Source of the DNA: Orychophragmus violaceus
Lineage: Eukaryota; Streptophyta; Magnoliopsida; Brassicales; Brassicaceae
Direction of reading: 5' to 3'
DNA: 64,000 nt
Assembly (NCBI GenBank): GCA_030180135.1
Contig: CM058237.1
Location: 104,919,904-104,983,903, forward strand
Part shown: positions 56,458-64,000 of the stretch, piece by piece
How the letters are laid out: every line of letters begins with the position of its first letter
Numbering within the stretch: the first letter of the stretch is position 1
Translations under genes and position numbers: made by a program
The notes under the pieces: model-generated
The model's database searches: none
Told to the model about the DNA's origin: nothing
The model's input: the letters and a program-made list of their open reading frames with translations, nothing else

Positions 56458-59096
56458 ATGTCAAGCATGTCCATGTCGTCCTCCTCATCAGCTCCAGCTT
56501 ATCCACCGGACCACATCTCATCTTTGGACCAGCTCTGTTACGTCCATTGCAGCTTCTGCGACACCGTCTTAGCTGTAAATTTGGATTCTTATCTCGTATA
56601 TTTATATCCGTATATCAATGTTTAAATTCTAGCTAGGGTTTCACCTGATCGAATTAATGTGTGATACTGGCAGGTGAGTGTTCCTCCCAGTAGTTTGTTC
56701 AAGACGGTGACGGTGAGATGCGGCCACTGTTCAAATCTGTTGTCGGTGACTGTGAACAAAAGGGCTCTTCTTCTTCCCTCCGCTTCCAACCTTGGCCATT
56801 CGTTTTTACCACCTCCTCCTCCTCCCAATCTCTTGGTACATCATTTTTATTCATTAAAAGAAATTAGGGTTTTTTTAAATTTGCATTTAACATTTAAAAA
56901 TAAAATAGTATTTAGGGTTTTTTTTATCATGCATTTGTCATTGAGAAACACAAATTTATGAATTTCAATCCAAAAACATTTAATAATTTGATTAGCATAC
57001 ATATCTAACTTCCAAGCCATGATTCTTCTTAGGTACAAACAATCCACAATGACAAGGATTAGGGTTTCTTGGAAAAACACTGATAGAAGTTTGATTTGAT
57101 ATGTCACTTTGCCAATTTTTTTTTTTTTTTTTTTTTTGGTTTTTCGTTAGGAGGAGATGGGAAACGGAGGACAGAATATAAACATGAACATGATGATGAA
57201 CCATCAGACAGCAGCTCATCACACCAACGAGTCTTTGGTTATGGCCACTCGCAAAGGAAGAGTCGATCTGCAGGAAATGCCTCGCCCACCACCAGCCAAT
57301 AAACGTAACATTTCATCTTATTTATTTATGTATTTTTCTCAGAATCTCCAAACCAAACTTAATATAAAACCCTAATTGACAAACAAACCTCTATTCATTC
57401 ATCATTTAGCTTCTTTCACATTTCATCAGCTCCCTTTCATAGATACGGTAGAGAATCCTTAAAGAATCTCGTTTCTTTATATGTTTTTTTCTTCCTGATT
57501 TGGATATTAGTTTTGGTTTAATTCTCGTTTCCTAGCTATCTGAGTTCTCGCAAATTTTTTATTTTTTTTAAACAGACAACAGTCTCCCTCGCATATCTTT
57601 ATCCCCCGGAAATCTAGCTATGCCTTTAGTTGCCAATTGATAAGAGTTTGGAAATAGATCGTAAGAAAGATAATGATGAAGTGATGATGATAACGAGCAA
57701 CGTGAGAGTGAGAGCGAGAGAGAGAGAAATATTATTTATGAAGTCTTAGATTTTTTTGGGTCGGACTTTTTTCTTGGAATAAACAGAGTTTTAACTTTTT
57801 AAAAAAATTTAATATGTTCTGTTTGTTTGGTTGTGGAAATGCAGCCCCGGAGAAGCGACAAAGAGTACCATCTGCTTACAACCGATTCATCAAGTAAATA
57901 TTATTCTCCTTATTGCTTAATATGGATAAGTTACCTAATTAAATCATTTACTCATAATTAAGATTGGAAGTCAGATTGATGTGATGTGACATATTATATA
58001 TGTATAATGAAAAATTTGGACAGGGAGGAGATCCAACGTATAAAGGCAGGCAACCCTGATATCAGCCACAGAGAGGCCTTCAGTGCTGCTGCCAAAAATG
58101 TACATTTCTTTTTCCCTTTACTTAATTATCTCTTTTTTTAATTATTTACTTTTAATACGAATATATATATAAAGTAATAATTTCGTTAGAGCGTGTATGT
58201 ACATATTATATGTAGATATTTTTTGGGGGCATATATTATAGGTAGATTTATAGCCAGATAAATTGATTATTTGTAACCAAATCAAATGGTAGTAGTTTAA
58301 TGGTTTTCACTTGGTGCATGAATCATTATGTTAATTGAAGTCAGAGATTAATACTCTTCAAACGTTGAATTATCTAACTATTTCTGCTTGACTATGTTTG
58401 ATTTTATAGTCACGTCCTGGACCTAGAAATTTTTTGTGGGAATCAAGATCTAGTCCATCTAGGATTTTAATAAAAGCCGCCCCCAAACTTATAATTAGTC
58501 TTTTATAATACGAATATTTCTGACCAAATAATTTTAACATATGTATAAGCAAAACTAATAAATTCTAATTAATTTTTTGCATATAAAAAACTTTCTTTTT
58601 TCTTTTTTTTTTCTGTCAAAACTTTTGTTTTTCTTTATATGTGGATTAAATGTGAACATTATGTAATCAGATGTTACTTTTTTTTTTTTTTGAAAACGAT
58701 CAGATGTTACTTTTTCCATGCGAGGCACTTATATACGTTTATAGTTCAATTCAAACAAATTTTTACCTAAAGTTGCATTCAGGTTTAAAATAAATAAATA
58801 TATATACATGTGCTTTCTTGATGTGTGAAACAGTGGGCTCATTTCCCACACATACACTTTGGCCTCATGCCTGATCATCCTCCCACCAAGAAGGCTAACG
58901 TGCGCCAGCAGGTTAATTACTAACTTTGGCTTATTAGATATGTTTTATTAGTAATCACTCATATCATTACGTAATTAATAAATAGTGCATAATTTAATTT
59001 TTTTTTTTTAAAAAATTGAAGGAAGGAGAGGATGTGATGATGGGAAGAGAAGGGTTCTACGGCTCAGCTGCCAACGTTGGGGTGACCCATAACTAG
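56458..59096 (+). CDS. YAB3: YABBY transcription factor, YAB3 orthologue (7 exons)
   Basis: Coding exons by splice sites and homology: 56458-56574, 56674-56835, 57151-57304, 57845-57893, 58024-58099, 58834-58911, 59022-59096; all introns are GT...AG. The product is 236 residues, close to the Arabidopsis YAB3 length. The C2C2 zinc finger uses Cys31, Cys34, Cys55 and Cys58. A proline-rich linker (FLPPPPPP) and an MN-rich stretch follow. The HMG-like YABBY domain spans about 145-205 ([36 protein letters not shown]). YABBY proteins are nuclear DNA-binding regulators of abaxial cell fate in leaves and flowers. YAB3 is favoured over FIL by the N-terminus (SSSSAPAYPPDH) and LGHSFLPPP. The start matches the family. 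No frame damage is seen. Confidence 0.95.
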
Positions 59097-59107
59097 CTAT
59101 ATATTAC

Positions 59108-59111
<4 letters not shown>

Positions 59112-59192
<81 letters not shown>
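59112..59192. repeat. (CT)40 microsatellite just after YAB3
   Basis: 81 bp of uninterrupted CT starting 16 bp after the YAB3 stop codon, so it probably lies in the 3' untranslated region as a long CU tract in the mRNA. Confidence 0.97.
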
Positions 59193-59194
<2 letters not shown>

Positions 59195-59890
59195 AGTTAA
59201 GATTTTATCATCAGATCACCTTCCCAAAATGAATCTTCAAAATTCAGCTCAAAACTTAACTTGTTGTTATAATGACATTGATAATCGATCGGGAAGACTT
59301 TTCTTGTTAGAAATTTCGGAACTAATTAATGTAGGAGTATAATTTTCCGTTGGAAAATGTATATATCTTACATGCATAAAATTAAATAAGCCGTCATAAT
59401 AGTATTCATTATCAATATTTAGAAATAGAGAGTAGGCAGTAGCAAGCTTCACTACAAATTAATGGAAAAAATATTTTATTTATGACTTCATATTTGAAGT
59501 TGATACTATGATAATACTATTTTATTCATCAAAGACAAAAAAGAAGCGAAGACGGCAGCTTGCGGGCCATGATAAAGTGACTGTTAAAACTTATTGGGCT
59601 TACGGAGCCCATTAATAGTGCCTCAGTTTTTTTCTACAAAGAAATATTTTCGAACATGAAAAAAACAAATCATATTTTCGCGGCCCGATATTCCAATTTC
59701 GATAACAAGACAAAAAAAGAAAAAAAAAAAAAGAAAAGAACGTTTGCGAGACGAGATATAGCACAAACAATTGTAGCCACAAAGGCACGACGATAAATGC
59801 CCCACAGGCCACAACAGAGAAAGCAAATTAAAAGGCATATCTTCTTCTATGTATTTGGTGTCCCGTAGCTATAGCTTCAAGTTAAAACCA
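59193..59890. other. Intergenic between YAB3 and the lipid-transfer-like gene
   Basis: Carries the 3' end of YAB3 and the promoter of the next gene. AT-rich, with an A-run at 59710-59740. No clear TATA box is visible close to the start codon. Confidence 0.5.
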
Positions 59891-60265
59891 ATGGCTATCT
59901 CGAAAGCTTTTCCATTGCTTCTCGTCTTGTTGCTACTCCTCAACTTAACATTCCCCTTTTGTCATGCCGTCAAGCAATGCCCTCCTCCTCCCAATAAACA
60001 ATTCTCCATGAAATGTCCGCTAGACACTGTCAAGTTTGGAGTGTGTGGGAGCTGGTTCGGTCTGGTTCATGAGGTCATCGGTACACCACCGAGCCAGGAG
60101 TGTTGCTCACTCGTCAAAGGTTTGGCTGATTTTGAAGCCGCTCTTTGTCTTTGCACCGCCCTTAAAACCAGCCTTCTCGGAGTTGCTCCGGTCAAAATTC
60201 CTGGTGCTCTCACTTTGCTTCTCAACTCTTGCCGCAAGACTCTTCCTCAGGGATTCGTCTGTTGA
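59891..60265 (+). CDS. Eight-cysteine (HyPRP / lipid-transfer type) secreted protein, At4g00165-like
   Basis: A single-exon gene of 124 residues. Residues 1-26 form a signal peptide (hydrophobic core LLLVLLLLLNL, cleavage likely after CHA). A very short proline stretch (CPPPPNK) precedes the eight-cysteine domain with Cys42, 52, 71, 72, 86, 88, 114 and 124 in the C-C-CC-CXC-C-C order of the protease-inhibitor/seed-storage/LTP superfamily. Four disulphides are expected. Such proteins act outside the cell; exact ligands are not known from sequence. An in-frame ATG at 59849 would add 14 residues (MYLVSRSYSFKLKP) before the signal peptide; I prefer 59891 because it puts the hydrophobic segment at the normal distance. 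It lies on the same strand as YAB3 and close to it, as in Arabidopsis chromosome 4. Confidence 0.9.
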   Translation: MAISKAFPLLLVLLLLLNLTFPFCHAVKQCPPPPNKQFSMKCPLDTVKFGVCGSWFGLVHEVIGTPPSQECCSLVKGLADFEAALCLCTALKTSLLGVAPVKIPGALTLLLNSCRKTLPQGFVC

Positions 60266-61170
60266 TCCTAAACCAATTGTTATCTTGTCAACCCTTTGTT
60301 TCTTCTTTCTTTTATTGTATTTTATATTCCTGCTTTTGTTTGTAAACATTTTATGCAATTTACCTTTCTTGTTTTTTTTTTTTTTTTGTCAAATCGTAAT
60401 TCTTTATATTCAGAAACCACAATTGAGGTTGTGCAGACAACTTAAACCGAAAAATGAATAAAAACCAAAGAAACAGAATCTCCATAAAACCAGTTGAACC
60501 CTAAAATTAATCCTAACCAATTTCAAACCAAGTGGGTAAATCATTACTATAATAGTTGAAGTGTCTCTTCTAGAGATGACACCTCAGCCTCTACAGATTA
60601 TGAGAGCATGACAACTCATTTAATGAATAAAACTTGTAAACAAATAAAATTATAACCTTTCACCACGTTGGATCCACCTGTAAAGTTCAACTCAAGAGTT
60701 TCTTCTTGTTAAAACTAATCGTATTCTCTTTTTTTTTTTGTCAAAATCTTATTCTCTTCTTATGTTACTTGAATATACAGAAAGCTCGGTTTCAATCTGA
60801 TCGAAACTGCACTCTCAAAATCAGGTCAATCCATCAAAATGAAAAATCCCAACTTCTTCAAATAAAAAATTGATCGAATTTCGTAGCTGCCCGTAAACCT
60901 AAGAACCCGATCCAAACGAGAAGCTGAATGAATCGGAAAAGCGAGATTGAAGGGTACGACAACACTGTACAAGGAAAGGTTGTTCCTGAAGCAAGAATTT
61001 AACGTGTATCTAGAATCTCAATCGTCTTCGTCATGATTTCAATTTCCTCTCTCGATTGGAATCAAATCGTATATTCTTATGTGAGACCTCTTTAAAAAAA
61101 CCAGATTGATGCTTCGTGATCGAACTATCCGATTCTCATCAATCAATATTCGATCGTCTTCTCTCAAATA
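60266..61170. other. Intergenic, nothing recognised
   Basis: Contains the 3' region of the lipid-transfer-like gene (possible polyadenylation signal AATAAA near 60457) and a second, short T-run followed by TCAAATC/TCAAAATC (60380 and 60741). No gene is visible. Confidence 0.45.
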
Positions 61171-62187
61171 AACCCTAAGTCTTTGCGAATTCCATTTGTG
61201 CAGATTAGTGTGACAAGAATATCGGATCGGCTTAAGCAGTTCCGATTGCTCACCAATGGCTTATGCGTCATGTATCATCAATCATTCCAAGAAGGTAATT
61301 GTTTCTCGATTCCATTTTCTCCTATCATTTTATCTTCTTCAGCGATCGTATGCACATTCGTTCGCCGTTATGTGTTTCTGCTTTCGAGATTCAATTGAAT
61401 TGTGGTTTCATCTGATTTTTTTAAGGATCTGGAATCATTTCTGATTTATATGGGTCGGTTTGCTTCTAAGAGATGATTGAGATCTGTAACCCACTTGGTG
61501 TTTTTGTATTTTTGACTGTTGAAGGATGTTTCCAATTTATTGCGGTGTGAGAACGCTGCAACAAACCGCTGCTTTTCGAGCCCTAATCGGGCTCCTATAA
61601 ACAGAGAAGCTAATGCCATCCTCTTTTGTTAGAAATTTGTCCAATCGTTAGTATCTGTGAGACTCTCTGCTTGGCGCTTCAGCTTGTTTTTCTATGGCCT
61701 TCAGAAACTATTAATGCCATCTTTGTTACTCCCAGTGGAGAGGATTTCCAAATGTAGCATCAGCATTGTAACTATCTATTAATGTTCTTTGTATATGTGT
61801 TTCTTCTCACTGAGCCGTGTTAACCAACCATAAACCTTTGGAGTTATATAGGTGCATGTGTCTATTAGTTTTTCAACTACGAAAACAACACTAAGCAGTA
61901 CAATGGGAAGGGCAAGACATGGGATTTTTTGCATGGTTCAGACTCTAACTCTTACTCTTACTCTTATATTGCATATGTGCATTAACTCTTACTCTTACTC
62001 TTATCTGGATTTCACAATAATTAGGCATTATAAGTTGAAGGGGTACATGTCTACCTTATATTCTCTCTTGCTAAGATTTTTATACTGTGAAAAATCAAGG
62101 TTGCCTGGTTATTTTTCTGTTTTATACATATTACTCTTTAGTTGTACTATTTTGTCTCATATTGTCTCTAACATTTGTGTTTTGCAG
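61170..62187 (+). other. Exon-like then intron-like sequence, unidentified
   Basis: 61180-61295 looks like a short exon (ends CCAAGAAG followed by GTAATT), including ATGGCTTATGCG at 61255. What follows is T-rich and intron-like up to the villin exon at 62188. The peptide (MAYASCIINHSKK) is not one I recognise. A (CTCTTA)n stretch occurs at 61940-62000. This may be the start of a transcript that includes the villin fragment, or a second captured gene piece. Confidence 0.35.
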
Positions 62188-62342
62188 GTGATAACTTCTT
62201 TGAACTCTTATGATTGCTTCCTTCTACAATCTGGTACATCCATGTTCTTATGGCATGGAAACCAAAGTCGCATGAGCAGCAAGAACTGGCTGCTAAAGTT
62301 ACTGAATTCTTGAAGTCACATTGTACTTGTCTTTCATTTTAG
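62188..62342 (+). pseudogene. Villin (gelsolin-repeat) exon fragment, frameshifted
   Basis: After a good acceptor (TTTTGCAG ending at 62187), the sequence encodes VITSLNSYDCFLLQSGTS then MFLWHGNQS, which is the plant villin gelsolin-repeat segment (villins bind and bundle actin filaments). A one-base deletion near 62268 shifts the frame; the following SHEQQELAAKVTEFLK is in the next frame. Similarity ends at about 62316, and no further villin exons are seen on either side. The preserved intron boundary argues for DNA-level duplication rather than a retrocopy. Confidence 0.78.
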
Positions 62343-63156
62343 TTTAGCTGAGCTTGTCCCAAGTATATGCTGTACAACTTTATATGAAGCTTAGAAAACA
62401 ATATACTAAACGACATCTTAGGATATTTGGACTAATGAAAATGTTCTTTTGCCTTATGAAAGAATAATCAATCTTGACAAGAAGAGCATTAAACGAATAG
62501 AAAATGAGATATATTCTCTTATACTTTTTCGTAAAACACATACCATATAAATGAATTATAACTAAGGAAGAGTTTTTAGATTTATTCTCCATCAGAAAGA
62601 GTTGTGAGAGTAAAATGTCAAAGAAAGGAAAAAATCAGATTCAAGACTTGAATCCAAAAGGCCAAAGAAGCATGAATCAATATTAATATTGTTTCATTTT
62701 CTCTAAGATGATGTGTGGTTGAATTAAATTAAACTTAGATCTTGGGATTGATTTTGAAACCATAAAAAAAAAAAATTTATACAACCAGAAATCTTCAATC
62801 TGCTTAAAAATTATAAAACTCTAATAACGATGTGATGAACAACACATCTAATATTCATCACATCTAAAATTTTATACACCATGAAAAGTTAAAAAGAGAA
62901 TGCCCAGTGGAAATGTGCGGATTCTTTGATATAAGTTCTGCTGATCCATGATTGTATTACATACTCCTTTTTATGTTTGGAACTCTACTTGGCATTTTCT
63001 TATTTAGGCAATCAACACCAAAAGTATCTCAAACCATGTAGTAATATACAAATTTTCAGTTTTATATATTTTGTCAATATTTTCATCATTTTGGTACTAC
63101 ATTACAACATTTGTATAAATTTATAAAAAAACTCATAAAAATATATTTAAAGAAAA
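62343..63156. other. Non-coding, possibly the 3' part of a Helitron
   Basis: AT-rich with no ORF of note. It lies between the villin fragment and the Helitron-like terminus. Confidence 0.4.
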
Positions 63157-63187
63157 GCCCCGCTGCGTAGCGCGGGCACATTCCTAG
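63157..63187 (+). mobile_element. Helitron-type 3' terminus (hairpin plus CTAG)
   Basis: GCCCCGC TGCGTA GCGCGGGC (63157-63177) forms a GC-rich hairpin in otherwise AT-rich DNA. It is followed nine bases after the stem by CTAG (63184-63187) and then T, which is the standard 3' end of plant Helitrons (hairpin, then CTRR, inserted before T). The 5' TC end was not identified. Confidence 0.65.
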
Positions 63188-64000
63188 TTTTATTCTAATG
63201 AAACCAATCACAAAAGTTCAGTCGTGTAACTTTAATTATGTAAAAGAACGATTTTGCATTAAAAGTTGAAACATAATCCTCACACATAACAATTTTTATG
63301 AAAACTAGGTATATACTTTTAATTCCCGTTAATTTATTTATTAACAATTTTGAACATATGAATAATGTGTTATTTAAATGTAGGTGAAGCAAGATATAGT
63401 GCAAAAAATAAAGATCAAGTTTGTTAAGGAGGTTTGTATCCTATTTTCCAGGACCATATCTAGATTTCGAGTTCAATAAAATGAAAAGCAGTTACACCAA
63501 TTGCAAACACGATCTTTTTAAAATATCGTTATATTTTATTACATGAACTCTTTAAGAGAAACTTAACCCTTTTAGACAAAAAAAAAAAGAGAAACTTAAC
63601 CTTAAGCTTAACCTCTATTATATAAATTCTTTAGGATAACCTTAACCCTGAGTTAAATCCCAAAAAGCCTAGATTTCAATAAGCACACGATTTCACCAAA
63701 ACAAAAACATTTTTGTAGATCTTGATTCTTCATAAATTCACGTTTTTATATCTTCCAAATTGCAATATTCTTTCTAATATATTCATGGAGCTCACATCGA
63801 ATTATATCACAATGATTCATTTATATTTTATCAATAACACAACTTCATGTCATGTGGCATGTCTTGTACTAATTTTTGTACTACGTCGCGATTGATACCA
63901 CAACACTCCAAGAAACACATCTTCATTCTCCTCTTTTTGATTATGTATATGAACTCAATAATCATACTTACCTTCAAAGGCTTCGTCACTAGTAACACCC
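63188..64000. other. Intergenic, nothing recognised
   Basis: AT-rich sequence with a local duplication: AGAGAAACTTAACC occurs at about 63555 and 63590, and AACCTTAACCCT-like words follow. No gene or terminal repeat is supported. Confidence 0.4.

Noticed and set aside
59849..59890. Upstream ATG as the start of the eight-cysteine gene
   Set aside because: It would place 14 polar residues before the signal peptide; the ATG at 59891 gives a normal signal peptide.
61852..62313. A 153-codon single-exon gene
   Set aside because: Only the last 40 or so residues resemble villin, and that part starts exactly at a splice acceptor (62188); the upstream residues translate intron-like, low-complexity sequence.

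Overview
This is plant nuclear DNA, almost certainly from a Brassicaceae species. Two host genes close to Arabidopsis thaliana genes sit at the right end: a seven-exon YABBY3 (YAB3) orthologue and a small eight-cysteine lipid-transfer-like gene matching the At4g00165 type. Beside them is an exon-sized villin fragment. Almost everything left of about 55.95 kb is transposable-element DNA. Calls were made by reading translated domains, terminal motifs and target-site duplications (TSDs) by eye; no database search was run.

Left block (1-26.3 kb). An Athila-like LTR (230-1831) cuts a minus-strand Ty3 chromovirus (gag to LTR, 1832-about 5818), which also carries a hAT-like MITE. CACTA-type termini follow (5.88-6.40 kb). 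A minus-strand LINE (6.43-16.61 kb) is split by a complete minus-strand copia-type element (6868-14070, TSD GTACA). Three more LINE copies follow: 16750-18458 (+), 19313-22223 (+, with an uninterrupted 943-codon RT/RNase H frame) and 24363-25575 (-), each with a 12-13 bp TSD. A perfect (CT)57 tract lies between the first two of these.

Central block (26338-55944). This is one nested insertion cluster. A degenerate minus-strand Tat-type Ty3 element with 479-480 bp LTRs contains, inside its RNase H region, a 2.6 kb chromovirus-type solo LTR (29873-54898). Inside that LTR sit a second copia-type element (30924-38193, TSD GACTG) and a full chromovirus (39024-54167, TSD ATCCC). The 5' LTR of that chromovirus contains an Athila element (39403-45747, TSD ACCCA) that lacks RT and integrase. 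The order of insertion can be read directly from the TSDs.

Right block (55.95-64 kb). YAB3 starts about 510 bp after the edge of the nested cluster. It is followed by a (CT)n tract in its 3' region, the lipid-transfer-like gene, a frameshifted villin (gelsolin-repeat) exon, and a Helitron-type 3' terminus (hairpin plus CTAG).

The most interesting unexplained signals are: (i) paired CGATCG-centred palindromes spaced 19-22 nt apart, repeated in both the Ty1-type and the Ty3/Athila element; (ii) a 99 bp insertion between gag and protease of the chromovirus, shared by two copies, that has GT...AG ends and whose removal restores the frame; (iii) two copia-type families with decayed pol but young LTRs and retained gag; and (iv) a possible Helitron capture of a villin exon.
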